Positions 1-5,612 of a DNA stretch of 5,892 nucleotides are shown here, piece by piece. Below the pieces are notes generated by a model. That model was not told where the DNA came from. It worked only from the letters and a program-made list of their open reading frames with translations, and searched no databases. Position numbers and translations under genes: made by a program. The DNA comes from an uncultured Verrucomicrobiae bacterium (GTDB taxonomy: Bacteria; Verrucomicrobiota; Verrucomicrobiia; Verrucomicrobiales; DEV007), in assembly GCA_937898895.1 (NCBI GenBank), contig CALDKL010000206.1, positions 1 to 5,892 on the forward strand, in the 5' to 3' direction. Numbering within the stretch: the first letter of the stretch is position 1; each line of letters starts with the position of its first letter.

Positions 1-1286
1 ATCGTGCTAATGAGAAAGACGCAGAGCAGTGCGATCTGATGCGCCTCCGCCGCGCCCCAGACGAGGTATAGCTTGCTGAGCAGCCCGCCCGTGGGTGGCA
101 GGCCCGTCACGCTCATCGCCCCGACCGCAAACGCGGAAAAGGTGAGTGGCATGCGGCGACCGAGTCCGTCGAATTCGCTCACGTACTTCTTTCCGCAGGC
201 TACAAAAATGGCACCGGCGCAGAAGAAGAGGGTGATTTTCCCGAAGGCATGCATGGCAATGTGCATCATGCTGCCGAGGACGGCGTGTTCGCTGAGGAGG
301 GCGACGCCGAGGACGATGTAGGCAAGCTGGCCGATGGTGGAAAAGGCGAGGCGGCGCTTCAGGTTGTCCTGGGTCAATGCGATGAGGGAGGAGGTGATCA
401 CGGTGAAGGCGGCGATCCAGCAAAGGACGAGATTGACGCCGAGTTTTCCTAACAAGTCGACTCCAAAGACACCAGTGACGACCCGGATGACACAGAAGAC
501 ACCGACTTTCACGACGGCGACGGCGTGGAGAAGTGCGGAGACCGGGGTCGGCGCGACCATGGCTCCGGGGAGCCAGGAATGGAAGGGCATCAATCCAGCC
601 TTTGAGAAACCAAAGGCAAAAGCGAGGAGCAGGGCGAGGGCTGGCCAGGGGCCGAGATCGCTCTGGGCGAGAATCGCTTCGGGACCAAAATCGAGATCTC
701 CATCGCTCTGCCAGTAGGTGAAAAGAATTGCAGGAATTGCAAATGTGATGGAAGTGCCGAGGAGATGGGAGAGGTAGGTGCGTCCACCGCTTCTTGCCTC
801 CAGGTTCTGGTGGTGGGTTACCAGTGGCCAGGTTGAGAGCGAGAGCAGCTCGTAGAAGAGATAGAGGGTCAGAAGGTTGCCCGCGAAGGCGACGCCAAGC
901 GTGGCGCAGAGGGATAGGGCGAAAAAGACGAAGTAGCGCGTTTGTGAAGGCTCGCGAAGTCCGCGCAGATAACCGACCGAAAAAATCGAGGTGAGAATCC
1001 AGAGCGATGAGGCGACGAGAGCGAAAAGCATTCCGAGACCATCGACACGGAAGGCGATGGGGACATTGATCCCGGCAATTCCGTCGATGAGTGTGGCGGT
1101 GAGGATCTTGCCTTCGAGCACGAGGGGGAGCATCGCGAGGACGACGGCGAATTTTGCGATGGCGGCGGCGAAGGTAATACCCTCGCGGAGAAAGGGCTCC
1201 CTGCGGAAGAGGAGGATGAGGGGGGCCGCCGCGAGCGACGCAAGGCAAGCCCAGAGGGGCAGGAGGCTGTTCACCTGGGATTCCAT
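1..1286 (-). CDS. Second MrpD/NuoL-family proton-conducting antiporter subunit, C-terminus cut off by window edge
   Basis: Integral membrane proton channel module of the Mrp/complex I antiporter family (Proton_antipo_M fold), last visible gene of the operon. The frame is open from ATG at 1286-1284 (MESQVNSLLP) for 428 codons to the left edge, with no stop. Family members are usually about 480-500 residues, so perhaps 50-80 C-terminal residues are missing. Visible functional residues: Glu146 in YELLSL (TM5), Lys229 in FGFSKAGLMPFH (TM7), His254 and Lys260 in PTPVSALLHAVAVVK (TM8), Lys310 in DNLKRR, and His342/His346/Lys350 in MHIAMHAFGK (TM12). All key charged positions are intact. The TM8 segment is more like MrpA/NuoL than typical MrpD. 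The start lies 2 nt after the mrpD stop, which suggests coupled translation. It may act as a paralogous second ion module and could replace the N-terminal half of MrpA, which is not seen here. Family assignment is secure; the exact subunit name is not. Confidence 0.9.
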   Translation of the reverse strand, partial: MESQVNSLLPLWACLASLAAAPLILLFRREPFLREGITFAAAIAKFAVVLAMLPLVLEGKILTATLIDGIAGINVPIAFRVDGLGMLFALVASSLWILTSIFSVGYLRGLREPSQTRYFVFFALSLCATLGVAFAGNLLTLYLFYELLSLSTWPLVTHHQNLEARSGGRTYLSHLLGTSITFAIPAILFTYWQSDGDLDFGPEAILAQSDLGPWPALALLLAFAFGFSKAGLMPFHSWLPGAMVAPTPVSALLHAVAVVKVGVFCVIRVVTGVFGVDLLGKLGVNLVLCWIAAFTVITSSLIALTQDNLKRRLAFSTIGQLAYIVLGVALLSEHAVLGSMMHIAMHAFGKITLFFCAGAIFVACGKKYVSEFDGLGRRMPLTFSAFAVGAMSVTGLPPTGGLLSKLYLVWGAAEAHQIALLCVFLIST

Positions 1287-1288
1287 AC

Positions 1289-2836
1289 TTATCTCGCTTC
1301 AGAAACAATTGTCACCGGATCGAGAAGGGCGGTGCGGATGAATTCGACAATGGGGCCATTGAAGACGCCTAGCAGAATCACCAGGGCAGCAGCTCCGAGA
1401 AGGGGGGCGAGGACGTGGAACGGAGGCTCGAGGCGTTCGGAAGGCACCTCGATAGGACCCTGTTCGCGGTGGAATCCGACAGGGTTCTTCCCGAAGAAAG
1501 CAATCTCGAAGAGGCGGAAGAAGAGCACCGCGTTGACGAGGCTCGATCCCAGGAGAGCGGCGATGTAGATCCACTCCCCGGCATCGATCGCTCCGCGGAT
1601 GAGGTAGAACTTGCTGAAAAATCCGCCGGTGGGCGGCACGCCGATCATAGCGAGGGCACCGATCACGAATCCGGAGGAGGCGAGGGGCATCCTGGAAAAG
1701 AGGCCGGAGAGGTCGTCGATTCTCACGACTCCGAGATGCTTGGCGAAGGTCCCGGCGGCGAGGAAGAGACAAGAAGTCATCGTAGCGTCGGCAAGGAGAT
1801 GGTAGACCGAGCCGGTGAGGCCCCATCGCCCGGAGTCTCCGAGCCATGCTCCTCCGACCATATACCCGACCTCGGCGACGATGAGAAAGCAGAGCATCTT
1901 TTTGAATTCACGTTGGGCAAGCGCCAGGGTTGACCCTGCAGCGATGGCGATTACTGCGAGCCAGACGACAAGGTCGCCCCAAGCGGCGTTGGCCTCGACT
2001 TGGTCGAGTCCGAAGACAGAAACCATGATGCGGATCATGACGTAGACGGAAGCCTTCGTCGAGAGCGGGGCCAGGAGACAAGCGCTGCTAGAAGGGCAGT
2101 AGCTGTAGGCGTTGGCGAGCCAGCCGTGCAGCGGAAAGAATGCCATTTTCGTCCAGATCCCGATGAGGATAAAGAGGAAGGCAGTCTGAACCGTTCTCGA
2201 TCCAAAAAGGGATCGGTTCGAAACGAGGATGTCATGGATGTCCCTCATGTTTAGTGAACCGGTCTTCAGATAAAGGTATCCGACGCCGATGAGGTAGAAG
2301 GACGCGCCCACCGTTCCCATGATGAGGTAGTGGAAAGCGGCGACTTTGCAGCGTTTTGTGCGGCCGATGGCGATGAGTCCGTAACTGCTCAGCGCGGAGA
2401 CCTCGACGAGGACAAAGAGGTTGAAGGCGTCACCGGTAATGGTGATGCCGAAGAGACCGGTGCAGAGGAGAAGGAAGAGGATGAAAAAATGCGGAGTTTT
2501 CCCGGATTCCCTCTCCCCGGTGGGCCGCACCGCGAACAGGGCGGCAAATATCGCGACGACGGCGATGACGAGAAGAAACGGGCTGTTGATCGCATCAGCG
2601 CGGAGGACAATTCCGATGCCGACGGGTTTCTCCCATCCGGCGACGAAGTAGTCGAGAGGCCCTTCGTCGTGGATCCGGAGAAGGATGCCGACTGCGCACC
2701 AAAGCGAAACACCAAGGGCGGCAAGGGTGACGGGTAGGCACACGCGAGGCTCCCTCATGCCAAAGAGCCCGACGGCGACTGCGCCAAAGAGTGGCGCGAG
2801 GAGAATAAGGACGGGGAGGTGGTCAGACATCGTCAT
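1289..2836 (-). CDS. mrpD: MrpD-type Na+/H+ antiporter subunit D (NuoM/N-like)
   Basis: Polytopic membrane subunit of 515 residues, normal for MrpD/NuoM-family antiporter modules, expected to move protons in an Mrp-like complex. Motifs in order: Glu145 in VLVEVSALSSYG (TM5), Lys230 in WTKMAFFPLHGWL (TM7), Lys261 in APLSTKASVYVMIR (TM8), Lys312-Lys313 in REFKKMLCF, and Pro401-Pro402-Thr403-Gly404-Gly405 in VPPTGGFFSKFY. About 14 membrane segments are apparent. Oddity: the TM12 segment reads YHLLADATMTSC (345-356). By alignment to the downstream paralogue, Asp350 and Thr354 stand where that protein has His346 and Lys350, so the usual TM12 Lys is absent. The start overlaps the end of mrpC by 14 nt if the first ATG (2836) is used. 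A second in-frame ATG at 2830 (third residue) would give an 8-nt overlap. The stop at 1291-1289 is followed by the next start after 2 nt. It could equally be named MbhH-like. Confidence 0.94.
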   Translation of the reverse strand: MTMSDHLPVLILLAPLFGAVAVGLFGMREPRVCLPVTLAALGVSLWCAVGILLRIHDEGPLDYFVAGWEKPVGIGIVLRADAINSPFLLVIAVVAIFAALFAVRPTGERESGKTPHFFILFLLLCTGLFGITITGDAFNLFVLVEVSALSSYGLIAIGRTKRCKVAAFHYLIMGTVGASFYLIGVGYLYLKTGSLNMRDIHDILVSNRSLFGSRTVQTAFLFILIGIWTKMAFFPLHGWLANAYSYCPSSSACLLAPLSTKASVYVMIRIMVSVFGLDQVEANAAWGDLVVWLAVIAIAAGSTLALAQREFKKMLCFLIVAEVGYMVGGAWLGDSGRWGLTGSVYHLLADATMTSCLFLAAGTFAKHLGVVRIDDLSGLFSRMPLASSGFVIGALAMIGVPPTGGFFSKFYLIRGAIDAGEWIYIAALLGSSLVNAVLFFRLFEIAFFGKNPVGFHREQGPIEVPSERLEPPFHVLAPLLGAAALVILLGVFNGPIVEFIRTALLDPVTIVSEAR

Positions 2837-3248
2837 GGAGCGTCTTCATCTGCTCGAGCACTTCGTCCTCCTCGAGAGTTCCGAAATCCCGGTAGATCGT
2901 CTGGCAGAGGGCGAGGGCGACGCCGAGAGTGGCGACTCCGACGACGATGGCGGTGAGCATGAGGACGTGAGGAAGTGGATTGGCGAATCTGTCAGGATTC
3001 AGAGCGTCATCGCTGCCGCTCATCGCCAGCGCGGCGGCTTCATGGTCGATGATAGGAATGCCGGCTCCCTCTTTCACTCCGAGAGAGACATAGAGAAGGA
3101 GGATGGAGGTCTGGAATAGAGAGAGTCCGATGAGTTTTTTGATGAGGTTGTTCTTCGCGATCACGGCCCAGAGCCCGGTCATCATGATGATCACATAGAC
3201 CCAGGCGTTGAAATGCGGAACGATCCAGTCGTGGAAGGAGGAAGTCAT
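2823..3248 (-). CDS. mrpC: Mrp antiporter subunit C (NuoK-like)
   Basis: Small membrane subunit of 141 residues with three predicted helices, homologous to NuoK and to MnhC/MbhG, part of the proton path beside MrpD and MrpA. Typical features are the motif IKKLIGLSLFQTSILLLYVS (36-55) and the family signature NPLPHVLMLTAIVVGVAT (90-107), where most relatives have NPLPQALVLTAIVIG. The loop between them (about 58-89) is somewhat long and acidic, and the C-terminus (120-141) is a charged soluble tail rich in Glu/Asp. The ATG at 3248 lies 13 nt after the stop of the MbhE-MnhB gene with no strong Shine-Dalgarno motif, so coupling to upstream translation is likely. The 3' end overlaps mrpD. Identification is firm; MbhG-like is a synonym for the same family. 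Confidence 0.93.
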   Translation of the reverse strand: MTSSFHDWIVPHFNAWVYVIIMMTGLWAVIAKNNLIKKLIGLSLFQTSILLLYVSLGVKEGAGIPIIDHEAAALAMSGSDDALNPDRFANPLPHVLMLTAIVVGVATLGVALALCQTIYRDFGTLEEDEVLEQMKTLHDDV

Positions 3249-3261
3249 GCGCGGATCGTGG

Positions 3262-4050
3262 TCAGAGCCCGCCGTGGAGGCGCCCCCGGCTCGAGAGGTT
3301 GGCGAAAATGGCGAACATCACTGATGTCACGGTGAGTGCGATCCCGATCTCGACGACAAAGATGCCGTGGGATCTGGCCATCTCCTCCCCATCGGTTCCG
3401 AAGAGCGCCCGAAGAGCGCCGTAGTCGAGGAAATTGCGGCCTACGACGAGCGGCAGGAAGGCGAAACCCGCATAGATGAGGATGCCGAGACACGCGAGGC
3501 GGATGAAGCTCGTCTCACTGAGTCGCCCGAGGGCGTGGCGAAGCGAAGTGGAGAGCGCGATGAGGATGAAGCTCGCCCCAAGCATGACGCCGCCCTGAAA
3601 TCCTCCGCCTGGGCTGTGGTGTCCGTGAGCGACGACATAGAGCGCGAAGATTTGCACCAGGGGAACGGCAATGCGGCAGGTGACGCCAACGACAATACGG
3701 TGGTGGTCGCCGTCGATGGCGGGGTCGGGTGCAGCGGGAATCCCGGAATCGTCGCGTCGCAAGACTCGAAGAATGGCAAAAATGGCCATGCCCGCCGTGA
3801 AGATGACGACCGTCTCGAACAGGGTGTCGTAGCCCCGATAATCCGCAAGGATGGCCGTGACGAGATTCGGAACGCTCGTGTCGTGGTAGGCGTTTTTGAT
3901 ATAGTAGACCGAGGCCGACGGAGCCCCGCCTGAGACACCATGGTTCGCGGGTGAACGCGGATCTCCGAAATCCGGAAAGTCCGAGACTGCGTAGAGGAGG
4001 ACGGCTCCGGTGAAGACGACGGCGAAAGTGGCGGAAAGTTTGGCGTTCAT
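3262..4050 (-). CDS. Fused MbhE-like + MnhB-domain antiporter subunit (MrpA C-terminal part plus MrpB)
   Basis: A 262-residue membrane protein joining two parts. Residues about 1-97 match the MbhE family, equivalent to the extreme C-terminus of classical MrpA: a helix at 5-22, then an exposed FPDFGDPRSPANHGVS stretch, then the signature ILADYRGYDTLFE (67-79) followed by a helix. Residues about 115-255 are an MnhB/MrpB domain with GHHSPGGGFQGG (143-154) and a conserved helix with Glu234 in FVVEIGIALTV. In archaeal Mbh operons these are two genes (mbhE and mbhF). I chose ATG 4050 (MNAKLSATFAVV) because the frame upstream of it encodes an Arg/His-rich, non-membrane sequence overlapping the DUF4040 gene. 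This start shares one base with that gene's stop (TGATG), and AAGGAA lies 12 nt upstream. It probably sits at the MrpA-B interface of the complex. No frameshift is seen between the two parts. Confidence 0.9.
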   Translation of the reverse strand: MNAKLSATFAVVFTGAVLLYAVSDFPDFGDPRSPANHGVSGGAPSASVYYIKNAYHDTSVPNLVTAILADYRGYDTLFETVVIFTAGMAIFAILRVLRRDDSGIPAAPDPAIDGDHHRIVVGVTCRIAVPLVQIFALYVVAHGHHSPGGGFQGGVMLGASFILIALSTSLRHALGRLSETSFIRLACLGILIYAGFAFLPLVVGRNFLDYGALRALFGTDGEEMARSHGIFVVEIGIALTVTSVMFAIFANLSSRGRLHGGL

Positions 4051-4295
4051 CAGTCGGTCGATTTCCTTCGCGTGTTCAGGATGGTGGCGACGAACAGAAC
4101 CGTGCTGACTCCCGCACCCACGGTTGCCTCGGTGAAGGCGACGTCGACCGCCCCCATTGTCGCCCAGAGCAGGCAGATGAGGAATCCGTAGGCTCCAAAG
4201 ACCATCGTCGCAGCGAGGAGGTCCTTCACGCACAGGGAGATGACCGCCGCCACGACGAGAAAGATCAAAATGAGGATGTCGAAGGGCACGATCAT
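4050..4295 (-). CDS. DUF4040/MbhD-like antiporter subunit (equivalent to part of MrpA C-terminus)
   Basis: Short membrane protein of 81 residues with three predicted helices. It matches the DUF4040/MbhD family, which in classical Mrp complexes is part of the long MrpA C-terminal extension (NuoJ-like, next to the MrpB/C part). The signature is GAVDVAFTEATVGAGVST (48-65), with Asp51 and Glu56 as conserved acidic residues, comparable to the PDxAxTE pattern of MrpA. The frame stays open up to 4394, but the upstream 33 codons are charged and lie over the mrpG 3' end. ATG 4295 (MIVPFDILIL) gives the normal family length and starts 10 nt after the mrpG stop. The Shine-Dalgarno signal there is weak. 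The stop TGA shares its A with the next start. Family call is secure; the exact start is fairly sure. Confidence 0.87.
   Translation of the reverse strand: MIVPFDILILIFLVVAAVISLCVKDLLAATMVFGAYGFLICLLWATMGAVDVAFTEATVGAGVSTVLFVATILNTRRKSTD
4063..4068 (-). promoter_or_regulatory. Shine-Dalgarno-like AAGGAA supporting the MbhE-MnhB start
   Basis: AAGGAA on the minus strand lies 12 nt before ATG 4050, inside the DUF4040 gene. Spacing is on the long side, but it favours ATG 4050 over upstream starts in the same frame. Confidence 0.35.
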
Positions 4296-4305
4296 GGCGC
4301 GTTTG

Positions 4306-4683
4306 TCAGGAACGTCTCTTTCCGCAGTCTTCCTGCAGGTGATTTTCACGTCCTGGTTCGATGGTCGGGTCAATCCCATCCTCCCATCCCGCATCCGCGA
4401 GTGTGCTCGTGCTGGTGGGGCTGGTGAGGGAGATGAAAAAGATGACCGCGAGCAGCTTCAGAAAAACGAGCAGTACGGGCCAGCCATGGGAAAGATCGTG
4501 GACCTCCCCTAACTGATAGAGGGCAAATCCGGAAATGACGAGCAGGCTAGAGAGTGTGTCGCCCTTGCCCGCAGCATGGGTGCGACAGTAGAAATCAGGA
4601 AAGCGAGTCAGCCCCACCGCTGCTCCGAGGAAAAAGACAAGCCCGGCCACAATGAGGGCGATGCTGGCGATTGTGAGGATCAT
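4306..4683 (-). CDS. mrpG: Mrp antiporter subunit G
   Basis: Small membrane subunit of 125 residues, PhaG/MnhG/MrpG family, accessory to the Mrp membrane complex and equivalent to MbhC. The signature GLTRFPDFYCRTHAAGKGDTL (24-44) is nearly the textbook MnhG motif (RFPDxYxRxHAAxKxDTLG). Three hydrophobic segments lie at about 3-24, 44-58 and 68-87, followed by LTSPTSTSTLADAGW (86-100), which matches the family's usual TxPxxxxxLAxAA end. A polar tail of about 25 residues follows, slightly longer than in many relatives. ATG 4683 lies 4 nt after the mrpF stop. AAGGAG lies 13 nt upstream, inside mrpF, which is a strong motif at long spacing. The 3' end is 10 nt before the DUF4040 gene start. Confidence 0.94.
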   Translation of the reverse strand: MILTIASIALIVAGLVFFLGAAVGLTRFPDFYCRTHAAGKGDTLSSLLVISGFALYQLGEVHDLSHGWPVLLVFLKLLAVIFFISLTSPTSTSTLADAGWEDGIDPTIEPGRENHLQEDCGKRRS

Positions 4684-4687
4684 CGGT

Positions 4688-4993
4688 TCAATTTGTCTCC
4701 TTTCCGGTCGGTGTCTCCTCGCCGCGTTGGGCAGCGCGGTGCAGATAGCGGGCTGCGGCGATGGAACCGGTGAAGTTCAACAGGGCGTAGGCGAGGGAGA
4801 AGTCGACAAACATTTCGACCTGCCTGAAGACCACGCCAATGACGATGAGGAGAACGGCTGTCTTCGTCCCGATCACATTCACAGCGACAATGCGATCAAG
4901 CGCCGTGGGCCCCTTCACAAGTCGAACCACTGCGGGGATCATGAGAAGGAGGAGGGCGAGGCCGACTCCGGTGGCGAAGGATTCGAACGTCAT
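4688..4993 (-). CDS. mrpF: Mrp antiporter subunit F
   Basis: Small membrane subunit of 101 residues, MnhF/PhaF/MrpF family (MbhB-like), with three helices. Visible family features: RLVKGPTALDRIVAVNVIGT (24-43), with the conserved Gly-Pro-Thr (28-30) and Asp33-Arg34, and the third helix FVDFSLAYALLNFTG (62-76) with its conserved Asp. The C-terminal 20 residues are polar. The start ATG (4993-4991) overlaps the mrpE stop by four bases (ATGA), a classic coupling junction. The stop lies 4 nt before mrpG. In related complexes MrpE, F and G form a part of the membrane arm needed for assembly and transport. Confidence 0.94.
   Translation of the reverse strand: MTFESFATGVGLALLLLMIPAVVRLVKGPTALDRIVAVNVIGTKTAVLLIVIGVVFRQVEMFVDFSLAYALLNFTGSIAAARYLHRAAQRGEETPTGKETN
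4697..4702 (-). promoter_or_regulatory. Shine-Dalgarno AAGGAG for mrpG at long spacing
   Basis: A perfect AAGGAG lies 13 nt before ATG 4683, within the last codons of mrpF. It is the strongest ribosome-binding motif I see in the operon; most other starts rely on overlap or short gaps with weak motifs. Confidence 0.4.
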
Positions 4994-5502
4994 GGGGACG
5001 ATTCTTCAAAAATGCTGGCGATGCGACGATCCATCTCACCGTTCAGTCCTGCCGCCGAGGCATCGTCGATGGCGTGGATGTAGAAGGTGTCACCGAGGAT
5101 TTTGATGGTCACGGTTCCGGGGGTGAGGGTGATCGAATTGGCGAGGAGGAATTTCTCGAAATCAGACTGCAAGTGTGTTCGATAGCGCACGATCTGCGGC
5201 TGCAGGGACGAGCGCGGAGCGAAGGCGAGTTTGAACACGGCAAGATTTGCCAGGACGATCTGACCGCTCAGCCAGACGAGATAGCGGGCGAGGCGAAAAA
5301 TCTGGATGGCCCGCCGCCGTATCGGGATGGAACGGTTGTCGAAGAGAAGGTCGGACGAGAGCCAGGTCACGATCCCGCAGGAAACCACGCCAAGGGAGAG
5401 GTGGAAGAGGTCGAGAAAACCCGAAAAGATCACCCAAACGGCCAGAAGGGCTCCAAAAACGAGGGCCAAATAGAGTGGCGGCAGTGTGGACCGTTTTTTC
5501 AT
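4990..5502 (-). CDS. mrpE: Mrp antiporter subunit E, first gene of the operon
   Basis: MnhE/PhaE/MrpE family subunit of 170 residues, the usual size. It has helices at about 10-28 and 31-50, a basic loop (60-72), a third hydrophobic stretch (73-93), and a C-terminal soluble domain with the family signature LANSITLTPGTVTI plus DTFYIHAID (120-146). ATG 5502 (MKKRSTLPPLYLAL) gives the expected N-terminus. An ATG 16 bases further upstream (5518) is in another frame. No clear Shine-Dalgarno sequence precedes the start. It is the first gene after the 110-bp divergent gap and so the likely start of the transcript. The 3' end overlaps mrpF by four bases. Identification is firm. Confidence 0.94.
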   Translation of the reverse strand: MKKRSTLPPLYLALVFGALLAVWVIFSGFLDLFHLSLGVVSCGIVTWLSSDLLFDNRSIPIRRRAIQIFRLARYLVWLSGQIVLANLAVFKLAFAPRSSLQPQIVRYRTHLQSDFEKFLLANSITLTPGTVTIKILGDTFYIHAIDDASAAGLNGEMDRRIASIFEESSP

Positions 5503-5522
5503 AGGAACGGTGCCGCATGGGC

Positions 5523-5611
5523 AACCCGGAAGGGATCGCTAAGAGAGCAGAGGTGCGCCCCTTGTCAATTTTCCTGTCAAATCCTGGGGCCTTTGCTACC
5601 GTATCCGGGTT
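5523..5611. repeat. 8-bp perfect inverted repeat spanning the divergent gap
   Basis: AACCCGGA at 5523-5530 is the exact reverse complement of TCCGGGTT at 5604-5611. The arms are separated by 73 bp and enclose the TTGACA pair. The right arm ends two bases before the ATG of the secreted-protein gene. It may be an operator pair for a looping regulator or may be chance; the arms are too far apart for a transcription terminator. Confidence 0.3.
5563..5580 (-). promoter_or_regulatory. Tandem TTGACA hexamers, candidate -35 elements for the mrp operon
   Basis: On the minus strand this reads TTGACAGGAAAATTGACA: two perfect sigma70-type -35 hexamers (5580-5575 and 5568-5563) as direct repeats 12 bp apart, pointing to mrpE. 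No good -10 box sits 17 bp downstream of either one. The best downstream match is TCTTAG at 18 bp from the second (3 of 6 to TATAAT), so the promoter is only tentative. The repeat could instead be a tandem operator site. On the plus strand CTGTCA (5574-5579), 17 bp, TACCGT (5597-5602) is a weak candidate promoter for the secreted-protein gene, but it would leave a leader of only a few bases. Confidence 0.35.
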
Positions 5612-5612
5612 C

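Larger units (their letters stand above)
5503..5612. promoter_or_regulatory. Divergent intergenic control region between mrpE and the secreted-protein gene
   Basis: This 110-bp gap is the only non-coding stretch of note in the window and must hold the start signals of both directions. It is richer in A/T at 5562-5582 than the surrounding genes. It contains paired TTGACA hexamers on the minus strand and an 8-bp inverted repeat, listed separately. I see no riboswitch-like structure or terminator in it. Confidence 0.6.

Noticed and set aside
7..1308. A 433-codon open frame on the minus strand overlapping the second antiporter gene.
   Set aside because: Its product is Arg/Pro/His-rich with no membrane segments or known motif. 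The frame starting at 1286 encodes a full antiporter-family sequence, so this long frame is a GC-rich shadow.
1415..1933. A 172-codon plus-strand open frame antisense to mrpD.
   Set aside because: Glu/Gly-rich translation with no recognisable domain, and the opposite strand is a clear MrpD; typical antisense shadow. The same holds for other plus-strand frames, for example 2685-3119, 3367-3933 and 5074-5616.
4051..4233. A 61-residue N-terminal extension of the MbhE-MnhB protein in the same frame.
   Set aside because: It is Arg/His/Gly-rich, lies over the DUF4040 gene in another frame, and does not match the family; ATG 4050 gives the normal start.
4296..4394. A 33-residue N-terminal extension of the DUF4040 protein.
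   Set aside because: It overlaps the mrpG 3' end and is charged, while ATG 4295 begins directly before the first membrane helix at the usual family length.
1..5502. Assignment as a hydrogenase (Mbh) or complex I operon.
   Set aside because: Only Mrp-type membrane subunits are present; no NuoB/C/D/H/I-like or metal-cluster protein is seen inside the window. The question stays open only for sequence beyond the left edge.
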